From Nissolia schottii (lineage: Eukaryota > Streptophyta > Magnoliopsida > Fabales > Fabaceae), in the NCBI GenBank assembly GCA_003254905.1, contig QANU01006828.1, positions 873,886-937,885 on the forward strand: a stretch of DNA of 64,000 nucleotides. Direction: 5' to 3'. Of the stretch, positions 49,601-61,314 are shown piece after piece. The notes under the pieces are model-generated. The model ran no database searches. It saw only the letters and a list, made by a program, of their open reading frames with translations, and was not told the DNA's origin. A program made the translations under genes and the position numbers. How positions within the stretch are numbered: position 1 is the first letter of the stretch; the number at the start of each line of letters is the position of its first letter.

Positions 49601-51082
49601 ACACGTATATATATGTTGCAAGTGCACTACACTCTTCACAACTCGGTGTAATTTTCTAGCATGACCTTAAAACTATGGAAACTCATCCTTATTTATCACC
49701 TCTGTAATATTATTACAGGTTTCATAAATAAATTAACCCAGTTTATGACTGCAAATATGCAACTATCCTCCAGCCAAGCGAGACCCGATTGTTGGGTTTC
49801 ACACCAAATTTGTTGGCGTATAATTGTCAGATCTGATAACTTTTTTTATACAACGGAAAGTTAAAATACCTTAACATATTATGCCAAAGTAAACTCTAAA
49901 CATAAACAATTAAATGATGGGAAAAGAAATAAGGCCATAAGGGTATCAGCAAAATTTTATATCTGACTCATGCCAACGCTGATATCTCTACACAAGTACA
50001 AAACAAAAGAAGGTTGGGCTTAAAGCTCATTTACACTACTAATAACCATATGATATAAAATTGAGAAACGGATCTGACCCTGGTTTAACAATCGATAGCA
50101 GTTTGGAAGCACAGCCATGAAGGGACCAAGCTTGTGACGTTCTCCCAATAGCTCAGTTAGATATCTGAAAATAAAAATAAACAATGCAATGAGAACACGG
50201 CATAGGAGACATTGCCATTCATTAATCATAAAACCAAATGTACATTCAATAAAAATCTCAAGATCCAAATCAATAAGTTTAGTAGAACATGACTGGAGAA
50301 GAAAAGGAAAAAAAAGAAAGAAAAAGAGTCTAATCAAGATCAGAAACTACAACAAAGTCAAGGAAGGCGCTCTGAACTGCTAAGTGGAGTCATCATGTAC
50401 AAGTTCTCAAGTAGAAAAGTAATGTAACTAATAACAAGATCAACTTAATTCCCGTGAAGATCAGGCAGTTAAAAAAGTATCCAATGACCAAATAGGCTCA
50501 AATTCACGTGAATCGGACCTTAGATTCACAAGCATGACCCTGCAGGGGGAAGCCTACAACACTGAATCAAATGCGGCAACAACATTTATCACATTTCTGG
50601 ATCAGAGATCTGTTAAGTTGATCGAATAGAGTCAACCGCGAGATCAGGCCACTAAAAATAAATGTAAGACTTATAAGCAATCAGCACTAAAAGCCAGCCA
50701 GATCAAGTCTTATAATCAGCAACAAAAGCACTAAATCCAGCTAGTTAACCTTTTCAGTAGTTAAACGGCTTCAGAAAAAAAAAGAAGAAAAACAAAGGCA
50801 GCAGCTCCAAAGTAGGAAATCAGTCGATAAAAAACGCAGAGATCAATCGAAGTCAAAAAAAGAAAAGAAAAGATACAAAGCGGAACAAAATTAAATTAGA
50901 GGAAAAATAAGAAGGGTGGGGAGAATAGATCGTAAGGAGGAGGAGAAGAAGTACTTGTCGTGTTCGAGGAGGGCGGAGGAGGCAGGAGAGCGAAGGGAGG
51001 AAAGGAGTGGGGAGTGAGGGGCTGACTGCGACGGCGACGGGGGGAACGCCATGTACCTTCCGACGCCGGACGACGAAGACAT
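46685..51082 (-). CDS. STAR/KH-domain RNA-binding protein (At2g38610/SPIN1-like)
   Basis: Seven coding exons: 50955-51082, 50079-50164, 48475-48620, 47574-47693, 47376-47492, 46928-47071 and 46685-46834. They join in frame to about 296 residues. The N-terminus [20 protein letters not shown] is Ser/Pro-rich. The Qua1-like helix [20 protein letters not shown] follows. The extended KH domain has [38 protein letters not shown] with its GPRG loop, and [16 protein letters not shown] Qua2-like region ([32 protein letters not shown]) leads to a basic tail ending MKRAKTRG. This is the plant Quaking/STAR architecture; relatives bind RNA and include rice SPIN1, linked to flowering control. Intron 3-side spacing is large (about 1.5 kb between 48620 and 50079). 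All junctions are GT-AG. Confidence 0.9.
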
Positions 51083-51938
51083 CTCTCTCTCCCTGTGTGG
51101 CTCTGTCAGTCACTTCAATGACGCGTCGCCCACCACCGCCTAGCTCTTCTCTGTGCGGTTGGTGTGTGAGAGAGACTGAAGAAAGAGGGTTTGAGAGAGT
51201 TCGGTTAAGAAAGAAAGAAGGGTAAGTATATTGTGCCGTGATGTGTTAAGAAGAGTGTGATGATGATGGGTCCCACGTAGACGTCCTGTCCCTCTAATAC
51301 AGCCACACCTTCCCTTCCCTTCGTCGGTGCAATTATTATTCTTACCCCTCACTCACTCCCATTTTCTTTTCTTTTCTTACCCTCTTCATTCCATCCAACC
51401 AACCGAACCCCACTGTTACTACTACTACATGCAGTTAAAATAAAATTGTAATGCAAGTATTTGACCTAACAGATTTTTCTAACTTGAATTAACTGGTTTA
51501 AGTTGTACCACATTATTACTTTCGATGTCCTGAGGAGTGTTATATCCGTCATTTAGATTCTTTTGGTCAAATATTCACTAACTGTTAAACTTTGTTAAAA
51601 GTTGACATATTTAAATATTACACTTTTTGCGTAACTCTGACATAAAGTCTAGATAACATAAAAAGCTCCATGCCCAAAAGAAAATACATATTATTTTTTA
51701 TTATTAATTTATTGTTTCTTGGTACGCTTAATTAATTCAATATACTATTTCTCTCCAGGCCTAAACTTGGATCCATGTATTTGAATTTGGTACCAACTCC
51801 CATCTAATCTAACAAGTAACAACCTTTAGAAGTTGGGGAAGGGGCATGTATTGGGCTACAGAGGAGAAGGCCCCAATATGATTCGTTCCCATAATAAACA
51901 TCATATTGGCCCAAGAAAAATAATAAACAAAGAACTAT
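51083..51938. other. KH-gene upstream region
   Basis: Leader and promoter of the minus-strand KH gene, bounded by the Ty3/gypsy element at 51939. The GA-rich stretch near 51170-51220 is probably 5' untranslated sequence. Confidence 0.5.
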
Positions 51939-52152
51939 GTGATAGGAAGAAGAAGAAAAGAGAAAAAGAGGGAGCAACGAAGAATAGAGAAGAACAAAGA
52001 GAATGGGGTTAGAGTTCTATTATTCATTCATTGCCTTTTCCATTAATTACATTCAATTATATAACTGAATTTTCCCTCCCTTCAGTTAGCTTAACTGCTT
52101 ATCTAGCCGTTATAACTAACTACAACTAACCCCTAACTATCCACATGTATCA
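51939..52152 (-). repeat. Downstream (3') LTR of the gypsy element
   Basis: 214 bp. It shares long identical stretches with 56573-56799, such as TCTATTATTCATTCATTGCC. Relative to the other LTR it lacks a segment near TAACTTCCAACTAACT, and there are scattered substitutions. Confidence 0.93.
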
Positions 52153-52179
52153 TATCCCCCTTCAAAATCTTCCTTGTCC

Positions 52180-55100
52180 TCAAGGAACAATTGCGAAATC
52201 AAAAGAAGGAAACATCTTCTTGAGGTCATATAGAACCTCCCACGTAGCTTCCTCCTCCAACTCGCCCCTCCATTGGATTAGCACTTCTGTCACAGCATGG
52301 TAGCGACGTTGAACCATGCGGCGCTGCAGAATCTTCAGAGGCTCCTTAGGAATATCTAAATGACCCCACTCTTGTGCCAAAGCACACAACAGAATAACAA
52401 GATTTCGACAAGCCTTTAGAAGAGACACATGGAAGGTACGGTGAATCTTCGAGTCAACTGGGAGCTTTAGAGTGTAGGCAACTTGCCCCACCTTATGTAA
52501 GATTTGATAGGGCCCAAAGTAGCGCGGGAAAAGCTTCTCAGAGGAACGGTGCTAAGTGGATTGTTGCCCATAGGGTTGCAACTTGAGGAATACCCAATCT
52601 CCCTCTTTAAAGACATGATCGGTTCTGTTTTTGTCAGCTAACCGTTTCATTTGAGCTTGAGCACCCACCAAATTACCTTTTAGCTTCTGAAGCATAGTCT
52701 CGCGGGCAATAAAGCTACGATCCACGGCTTCAATAGGAGTACTATGTGAGAAATATGGTAGATGAATAGGAGGAGGTTGTCCATACAACACCTCGTAAGG
52801 TGTGGCTTGTATAGCCGAGTGAAAAGTGGTGTTATACCACCATTCGGCTAAATGCAACCATTTACACCACTCCTTAGGCCTTTGCCAAGTCATTGCACGC
52901 AAGTAATGTTCTAGACAACGGTTTAGGACTTCACTTTGGCCATTAGATTGAGGGTGATAAGCAGTGGAAATGCTCTAAGTCACCCCCAATTGCTGCAAGA
53001 AAGATGTCCAAAATTTACTTGTGAAAAGAGATCACAATCACTTACTATGTTAGCAACGGCGCCATGCAACTTGTAGATATCTTGAATGGAGATATCAACC
53101 AACTGGGAAGCTGTAAAAGGATGGGACAATGCAATAAAGTAAGCATACTTGCTCAAGCGATCAACAATAACCCATATAGTATCATTCCCCCTGGATTTAG
53201 GAAAATTTTCAATAAAATCCGTGGAAATACTATGTCAAACTCCATCCGGAATGGGTAAAGGCTGCAGCAATCCTGGAGTGGCCACAATCTCATATTTGCA
53301 ACAGAGGCAAGTTTCACACCCTTGGATAAATTGTGTAACATCCTTGCTTAAGCCTTTCCAATAGAACATAGACTTTATCCTGTGAATTGAGGCCCTAATC
53401 CCTAAGTGTCCCCCCTAATGAGAAGTGTGTAGCCACTACAGAATAAGGTTTCTTACAGCAGCATCCTTAGGGATCAACAATCTACATCCCTTGAAAATCA
53501 AATCATCAACTAATTTGTAGTGTGGATGCAAAGCAGAATTATTTAACAGATCAACCTTTAGTTGCTGTAGATGCATATCAGTAGTGTAGGCCTGTAAAAT
53601 GAAGTTCCATAATTCAGAGGAAACATTTGAAACTGACAAGTGTAGCAGCTCCCCATGAGAGGCCCGAGACAAAGAATCGACAACATTTTCAAGCCCTTTC
53701 TTGTACTGAATTACATAAGACAACCCCATAAGTTTAGTGACCCACCTATATTGAGCTGGAGTTGAAAGCCTTTGTTCTAATAGGAATTTAAGACTTTGTT
53801 GATCCTTGCGGATAATAAATGGTTGAGATGAGAGATGTTGATTCCATTTAGAGACAGCATAGACTAAAGGCAACAACTCTCTATCATAAACAGATAACAA
53901 CCGATTTCCAGGGGAAAGAACTTTGCTAACAAAAGCAATAGGGTGCCTATCTTGCATAAGGATAACACCTATACCAGTACTAGAAGCATCAATCTTAATG
54001 ATAAAAGGCTTATGCATATTGGGAATTGCCAAAACAGCAGCAGTAACATCTTTAGTCCACACAAAAGCATCCTTTTTCAGCATGTCAGTGAGTGGAGAAG
54101 CAATGATGCTGTAATTTTTGATGAATCTTCTATAATACCCTATAAGGCCTAAGAAACCCCTCAATTGCTTCACTGTTTGATTTTCAGGCCAAGCTTGGAC
54201 TGCACTGATTTTAGTAGGGTCTGTAGTGACTCCAACAACAAAAATGAAATGCCCAAGGTATTCTATCTTAGGAGTAAAGAAAGCACACTTGAAATAGAGA
54301 AAACTACCCTAAGATGAATCAAATGATCTGTAACTCAAGAGCTATATACCAAAATATCATCAAAGAAAATGAGAACACATTTCCTAAGCAAAGTGGCAAA
54401 ATGGTATTCATAGCACCTTGAAATGTGGCAGGGCATTGGACAACCCAAAAGGCATAACTACATACTCATAGTGACTTGCATGAGTTTGGAATGTAGTTTT
54501 CTCAATGTCTTCAAGCCTCATACGGATTTAGTAATACCTTGACCTTAGATCAAGCTTAGAGAAAATCTTAGCTTTCCCTAATTCATCCAATAAATCCTCC
54601 ACCAAAGGAATTGGAAATTTGGCCTTGATAGTCATGTCATTTAACCTCCTATAATCCACACACATTCTCCAACTCCCATATTTCTTTTTAACTAACACAA
54701 CATGAGAAGCAAAAGGTGAGGAGTTGTGCTGAATTACACCCGAATCTAGCAGCTCCTTTACCATATTGTCAATGATATCCTTTTGTGCAGGACGATACCT
54801 ATAAGGCCTCACAGAAGTAGGATTTGAGCCCTCTTTCAATACAACTTTGTGGTCATGCAACCCACTGAATAGAGGTAATTGCTTTGGTTCTTCAAATATA
54901 TCTTGAAATTCTTCCAGCAGTGCAGCCTTTTGTTTCTCAACATGAATATCTTCTTTTTCTTCAGTCAAAATTGAGCAACAGACTAGGCTCTTAGAGCGTG
55001 GTAACAATTACAACATAAAGCAATATTTCTCCTCAAACAGAATCTGATTTAGCTTGGAAGCATTCACCACTTTAATAGTTGTACCTTTAATGGTAGTTAA

Positions 55101-56244
55101 CTGCAACGTATTAATTCCCATATTGAATTCCATGACCAAATTCTTAAAGTCCCAATAACCCACTGTTTCAGCCATTGCATCCCTAATATAAGATCACAAC
55201 TACTTAAAGGAATAACAATAGCATAAGTAATAAAATCATACCCCTGCATTTTCCACTGAATGCCTTCACAGCAACCGGCCCCTTTAATTAATCCTCCATC
55301 TGCCATTGTGATCTGCATTGGAGACATTGGTTTCAGTTGGCCTATTCCTTCCTAACATAGTTTTTCATTTATGAAATTATAAGTGTTTCCCGTGTCAATC
55401 AGCACAAAAATCCTTCTTCTCCCAATCCACCCTATCAATCTCATCATAGGATATGTGGAGTCCCCATGGATGGCATTTAAGCAAACTGTAGGGCCTCCTT
55501 CCATAGCAGAATTTCCTCCCTCACATTCAGTATTGAAATTAGATTCGACCTCTTCTTGCCTCGGGTTCCCTTCCTCTTCTTCCATTTCCATGAAGAAAAC
55601 TTGGATTTTCTTTCGTTGAGGACAATCATGGTTAGGGGAATACTTTTCATGGCAGAAATAGCACAAATTTCGTGCCCTATGTAGTTAGCTTCCTTTGAAA
55701 TGTATAATTTGGTTTTTCAAGAATGCCTTTTCGATCCCCCTCTGTAGCCGCTTTCTTTTCCCTTATTTCACCTTTCCTCTCAAAAGGAGATAAACCTCCC
55801 CTCTTATCTTGCCACCCTCCCAATGTACCTCTGAAGGTGTTGTTGTTGCGCTTTTGCAGCAATGCTAAGCTTCGCTCCTGTAACCTTGCAATTTTGGTTG
55901 CTTCTAACAAGGTCCTGGGAGCAAAGAGCTTAACTCCATTGCTGAGCTCTGAATTGAGTCCTCCTATGAAGCACTGTAATTTCTAGTATTCATTCAAGTC
56001 AGTGCACTAGATTATCGAATACTTCTTGATACTCCTCAAGACTCCCACTCTGTACCAATCTATTGAGTTCCTCCATGGGTGTATAGCATTCAACACCAAA
56101 TCTTACTTGGATAGCCTTTGAAAACTCACGCCACGTTAGCTTTCCTTCCCTCCCCTGTTCCAGGTTTTGAAACCAGCAGAAAGAAGCTTCATCCAAAGCG
56201 ATGCTAGCTACCATCACCTTCTTCCCTTCTGGTGTTCCATCCAC
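52180..56244 (-). pseudogene. Broken gag-pol of the gypsy element
   Basis: Minus-strand pieces in order: gag core (56244-55999); a gag/zinc-knuckle region (about 55910-55640, with CYFCHEKYSPNHDCP); aspartic protease (about 55400-55330, LIDTGNTYNFI); reverse transcriptase (55007-54528, with VDYRRLND and KLDLR); its FFDDILVYSS active-site segment near 54335-54380 in another frame; RNase H (54173-53436); integrase remnants (53380-52552); and a C-terminal chromodomain (52491-52180). Several stops and frameshifts separate the pieces, so no functional polyprotein can be made. The chromodomain marks it as a chromovirus, a group that tends to target heterochromatin. Confidence 0.9.
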
Positions 56245-56572
56245 AGCGAAGAATCTCTCACACTGCGCAATCCATGAACAAACATCGTCGCGGCAAAATT
56301 TTGGAAAATCTAGTCGAGTTAATCGAGTAGGAACGCGATACTCACCTTCATTTCCTCCCCTATGTCACCTAGCCATCACTAGCTCTGTGGGCTACAATCC
56401 TAGCCCACGCATTGCTTCTTAGAGGCGATTGTACTGCATTTCAAATCATTGTTCCAATGCCCGCAATTGAGGATTGATTGCCGCCATAATCCTCTCCTCC
56501 GTGTCACGCATTGCTGTTTGCAGTCGCGTCGCATCCGCCATGTGAGAGGACCGAGCAAACTCTGGATACCAA

Positions 56573-56799
56573 TGATAGGAAGAAGAAGAAGAGAAGAGAA
56601 AGAGGGAGCAAGGAAGAACAGAGAAGAACAGAGAGAATGGGGTTAAGAGTTCTATTATTCATTCATTGCCTTTTCCATCAATTACATCCAGTTATATAAC
56701 TGAATTTTCCTTCCCTTTAGTTAGCTTAACTGCTTATCTAGCAGTTATAACTAACTTCCAACTAACTACAACTAACCCCTAACTATCCACATGTATCAC
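56573..56799 (-). repeat. Upstream (5') LTR of the gypsy element
   Basis: 227 bp, TG...CA termini, flanked outside by CTATG. It ends only about 205 bp from the ORANGE stop codon. Confidence 0.93.
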
Positions 56800-57004
56800 T
56801 ATGGTTCTGGCCAGACTTGTGCTCGTGATTCATCCTCAACCTCTTTGTTTCACTCTCTCTCAACCTCTTTGTTCCATTTATGCGAAATTATGTAATCGTA
56901 CAATATATTTACAGAAAATATTCCATAGTTCCACCACCGAAATCGTATATGAGAAATTATACACTTGAAATTGCGGGATTGAGATAATGAATGGTGTTAA
57001 AGGT

Positions 57005-59133
57005 CTAGTCAAAAGGATCCATTCGAGGATCATGTTCGCTTGCCATGGCCATTCCAGTGCATAGACAAGTTGGACACATAACCTGTTACAATTGATGAAT
57101 GAGCAAATTAATTACAGTTACTATACAACTCAAACCACTATAATCATATAACCAATTTTAACAGTTAGTAAAAACCACCATTAGTTTTGCAGATCGCCAC
57201 AGATTCCAAACCATTTATATATAACAAACCTTGCCAGAACCAGAACAATTTGAACATCTCTCTGTTTTTGGAGGTGATAGAGGCTGATTTCCGTCACTGA
57301 CTGTGGGTACCAGTCCGATCAGAACAACTGCACCGATGCTTGAACAGCGAGCACATGCAAGATATCCTGACAGAATGCACAAATGCATGAGCACTTGGTT
57401 GACCGCATGACAAGCCAAACTAAGAAGGATTAGTGATAACTAATCCAACTGAACCATCACAGAAGGTAGAAGTGTCCCAGTTTGGTGCTGACATAGGGGC
57501 CAATCCATCATATATGGAGTAAGGTCACGAAAGTAAACAAATATTGCAGCGAAATGCATATAAGAGGAAAGATTTAAGACATACCAGCACCAAGACAATA
57601 TTTGCATCTTTTCTGCTCTTGCTGTTTTACATTGTTTATCTCAACAACCATTAATGCCGAGATCACTCCAACTGCTCCTCCACAAAATGATGCCACTATG
57701 GGATCAACCTGACTACAAATTCCAACTGAATTCAAATCATACAATAAATAGAAACCAATGATATTCATTTCAGCAATGAAGAGCAGACAACCAGAGAGCA
57801 ATTAAAGATATGTATAATCACAAATGACATGTAGCTTCTATTCATAAAAAGAATAAAGATCAGTGTCACCAGATTTTGTCCATTCAACTTTTTCAATCAT
57901 GATAGCAGTATTATTGTATTACTCGCTTCCCTTTGAATGGACCTAAGTAATTACACAACAAGACCAGGGAATGAGTAGTACCTCAACTGCACAGGCAGAT
58001 GCATACTTCGAATAAAATCCGCATAAGATGTGCCCCCTATTCCAAGTCTAAGCTCCAACTGAGAATTTAAATGAAAAATGAGAATACCGGAAAACTACTT
58101 AGACTTGATGTTAACTAGATGGAAGAAGAGATCAAAAATAGGAAATGTCTACGACTAGGACTACAAATCGCTGCTCGCTGAACATAAAGCATGCCTTGCT
58201 TGCATCACTGTATGACACAATACTCTTTTCAAGTTAACCATTGTATACTTAGACGGAACATACGAAATAAAATTTTAAAAAAGTGAAAGTATCTATTGAT
58301 TTGCATACTTGTTATGTATAATCTGTATAGTGGTGTCCTAGGAATGTGGGTTGGGGCTTACAGTGGGAGCAACGAGGCCACCAAAAAGAATAATCCCAGC
58401 AATAAGAGAGTAACAGGTCGCATAATATTGCTTAAGGTTCGATGAACTCTGCAAACAAATCCGTGTATTTAATTATCATTTGCCAAAATCTGGATATGAA
58501 AAATATAAAAAGGCCAAGGCTAATTACCAAAGGGGGCAAGAATGGAATGAAAGAAGGGAAGTTGGGGAGTTCATTGTCTTGTTGTTCTTTCAGGATTCCA
58601 AGTTCGGCGCTTTTAATCCTCTCTTGTATCCTCAGCCGCCGAACCTAGAAGCAAAAAATAGAGTATAGAAGTAGGTGCTAGTAGTAAGTAATATATTGAC
58701 ACTCGCTCACCTCTTCCATGTGACGGAAGATTTTGTTCCTGCGGCTTCGAACGTTATTCTGAATTTCCTGGAGCTCCAATTTGGCAAGATCTTGCACAGT
58801 TTCAGGGCCTTCTATGATGCAGAATCTGCAGAGCATCTCAGTTCGGAATTGGAATGCAAGAAATTAAATTAAACAAAATACGCACGAGCTAATAATAATA
58901 TCGTCTTCAGAGAGATTCAGGGAACGGGTGAATACACACGCAGCAGCAGCATCAGCATCAGCATCGGAGGAGGAAGGGAGGGCCATAAGGCGCCACGTGG
59001 TGAGGGTATTTTCGTTATTAGTAGCATTGTCGTGGTGGAATCTGTGGCGATGGTAGAATTTATTAATTGAGGTGGCGGCGTTGGTGGTGGTGGTGGTGGA
59101 TGGACCGACACCGCAACACGCTAATGCTACCAT
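57005..59133 (-). CDS. OR: ORANGE protein, plastid DnaJ-type zinc-finger chaperone
   Basis: Eight exons on the minus strand: 58886-59133, 58711-58825, 58528-58644, 58362-58448, 57982-58058, 57585-57712, 57230-57366 and 57005-57082. They encode about 328 residues. The N-terminus is variable and His/Thr/Asn-rich, consistent with a plastid transit peptide. The conserved body begins FCIIEGPETVQDLAKLELQE. Two membrane segments lie in YYATCYSLIAGIILFGGLVA and ASFCGGAVGVISALMVVEI. The C-terminus is a DnaJ-like cysteine-rich domain with CKYCLGAG, CARCSSIG, CSNCSGSG and CPTCLCTG, but no J domain. OR proteins stabilise phytoene synthase and promote chromoplast formation, raising carotenoids. The segment NVRSRRNKIF keeps arginines where the melon golden allele has His, by my recollection of that site. 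Confidence 0.93.
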
Positions 59134-59314
59134 CTTCTCTTCTATGCATTCATTCCATTATTCTGCTTCATTCTTTCTTATGTATTGGGTTCCGTGGACT
59201 CGCACTGCACTGGATAATACTAATTACTATGTCAATATTATTTGCACTATTTAACAAAGTATTTAACACATCAAAAATCTAAAAAGTTTCTGTTTAATGC
59301 CATGTTTATTTTTA

Positions 59315-60198
59315 NNNNNNNNNNNNNNNNNNNNNNNNNNNNNNNNNNNNNNNNNNNNNNNNNNNNNNNNNNNNNNNNNNNNNNNNNNNNNNNNNNNNNN
59401 NNNNNNNNNNNNNNNNNNNNNNNNNNNNNNNNNNNNNNNNNNNNNNNNNNNNNNNNNNNNNNNNNNNNNNNNNNNNNNNNNNNNNNNNNNNNNNNNNNNN
59501 NNNNNNNNNNNNNNNNNNNNNNNNNNNNNNNNNNNNNNNNNNNNNNNNNNNNNNNNNNNNNNNNNNNNNNNNNNNNNNNNNNNNNNNNNNNNNNNNNNNN
59601 NNNNNNNNNNNNNNNNNNNNNNNNNNNNNNNNNNNNNNNNNNNNNNNNNNNNNNNNNNNNNNNNNNNNNNNNNNNNNNNNNNNNNNNNNNNNNNNNNNNN
59701 NNNNNNNNNNNNNNNNNNNNNNNNNNNNNNNNNNNNNNNNNNNNNNNNNNNNNNNNNNNNNNNNNNNNNNNNNNNNNNNNNNNNNNNNNNNNNNNNNNNN
59801 NNNNNNNNNNNNNNNNNNNNNNNNNNNNNNNNNNNNNNNNNNNNNNNNNNNNNNNNNNNNNNNNNNNNNNNNNNNNNNNNNNNNNNNNNNNNNNNNNNNN
59901 NNNNNNNNNNNNNNNNNNNNNNNNNNNNNNNNNNNNNNNNNNNNNNNNNNNNNNNNNNNNNNNNNNNNNNNNNNNNNNNNNNNNNNNNNNNNNNNNNNNN
60001 NNNNNNNNNNNNNNNNNNNNNNNNNNNNNNNNNNNNNNNNNNNNNNNNNNNNNNNNNNNNNNNNNNNNNNNNNNNNNNNNNNNNNNNNNNNNNNNNNNNN
60101 NNNNNNNNNNNNNNNNNNNNNNNNNNNNNNNNNNNNNNNNNNNNNNNNNNNNNNNNNNNNNNNNNNNNNNNNNNNNNNNNNNNNNNNNNNNNNNNNNN
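59315..60198. other. Assembly gap (884 N)
   Basis: Unknown bases. The gap lies about 180 bp above the ORANGE start codon and may hide part of its promoter. Confidence 1.
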
Positions 60199-60481
60199 TT
60201 GTCCAAAAATGATTCTCAGGAAAGTAAACAATTCTATACTTCTAGTGTGTGTGTTTTTCATTGCAATAATGGCTGGAATTAATGCTGCGTCACCAAACAA
60301 CTTGTAACATTGAATCAAACAATTACTGCAGCATCATCAAACAATTTGAAACAATTTGCTTGCCTACATCAAAGAGCATTGGTTATTGTAAACATCACAG
60401 GTTATCATGGTCATATGTACCAAAAGATTCCAATAACTTATTGGAATTTATTACCTTCAGAAACCCTTGCTGTCCACAGAA

Positions 60482-60728
60482 TTAGAGGTAGTAACTATCA
60501 GAGACCTCGGTGTGGTCAATGTTCATGTTTCGTACAAGATAGAAAACTCGCATCAACTCAACCTGCATCATCAGTATTCAAATTAAACTAGATAGAAAAT
60601 TCAAGGTAAAAGGCCCAAAGCTGATCAAAATCTGATGCTAACCTTTCCATGCCGGTTAACTGGTAAAGCCACTCTCTCTAAATTTGCATATATCGAATGC
60701 CAACAACTCCAATACATAAAACCCTCAG
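60482..60728 (-). pseudogene. Unidentified two-exon coding remnant or 3' terminal exons
   Basis: On the minus strand, 60643-60728 and 60482-60562 can be joined across an 87-base-scale intron with good sites (AAAG|GTTAGC donor, GATGCAG| acceptor). A further acceptor TATGCAG lies at the upstream edge. The product has protein-like composition (EGFMYWSCWHSIYANLERVA, then LPVNRHGK, then VELMRVFYLVRNMNIDHTEV) and ends in a stop. I do not recognise the family. Upstream exons would have to lie in the KIPK 3' region, where I find none, so this may be a gene fragment or an alternative 3' end. Confidence 0.35.
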
Positions 60729-61314
60729 CTGCATACAGCAAGGATAAGACAGCCAACTCTGTCTAACTCATGATGAAATAGTACTAACTAAAGGATACAG
60801 AGAACTGAATCAAACAACATACGAAAACACACACTGCCACTGTAATGCTAGTTCACAGCAAGAATGGATGGCTGGATTAGCCTAGAAATGGAAGTTCTCT
60901 CACTCAAGGAAATGCATAATTGAAAATGAACATTGTTGTACAAAAAAAATGTACAAAAACGGATGTCTGGATAGAGAGAGGAGTAAGATAAAGACTCGAA
61001 ACCGTGGAAGCAAAACAAAAAAGAAGAAAGAAACATCTATTAATAATATCGCATAAAGGCTGAACATGGCCAGCGGACAAACCAAAGAAATTCCCATGTT
61101 TCCTTTATAGAGTTGCAACTTCTAAATTCTAATCCAGTATAAACATATACTAATCTATATATTTGTCACGATGTTTGAATTACATTTACACTATAAGCTA
61201 TATTAAGTGTTACATGGATGAGAACAGAGTTTGAAATAGGAAGGAAGCAAAAAGATTTTTAGAATAAAAAAGGAAGGAAGGGGAGGGAGGATGGGAGAGT
61301 AGGGAACAGTCTAA
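60729..61314 (-). other. Probable 3' untranslated region of the KIPK-like gene
   Basis: Non-coding sequence directly following the kinase stop codon on the minus strand. No other feature is recognised. Confidence 0.4.

Larger units (their letters stand above)
51939..56799 (-). mobile_element. Complete but decayed Ty3/gypsy chromovirus
   Basis: Two LTRs (51939-52152 and 56573-56799) start TGATA and end TATCA, and the whole unit is flanked by CTATG on both sides (51934-51938 and 56800-56804), a perfect 5-bp target duplication. Read on the minus strand, a primer-binding-like site TTGGTATCCAGAG follows the upstream LTR, close to the complement of initiator-Met tRNA. A polypurine tract GAAGGGGGATA precedes the downstream LTR. 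Order inside is gag, zinc knuckle, protease, reverse transcriptase, RNase H, integrase, chromodomain. About 4.9 kb with ~220-bp LTRs fits the Reina-like chromovirus group (inference). Confidence 0.93.

Noticed and set aside
56201..56699. Plus-strand open frames over the gypsy element end
   Set aside because: They are antisense to gag and the LTR, with no independent similarity.
59242..60318. Long open frames of over 300 codons on both strands
   Set aside because: They are made almost entirely of the N gap and have no sequence support.
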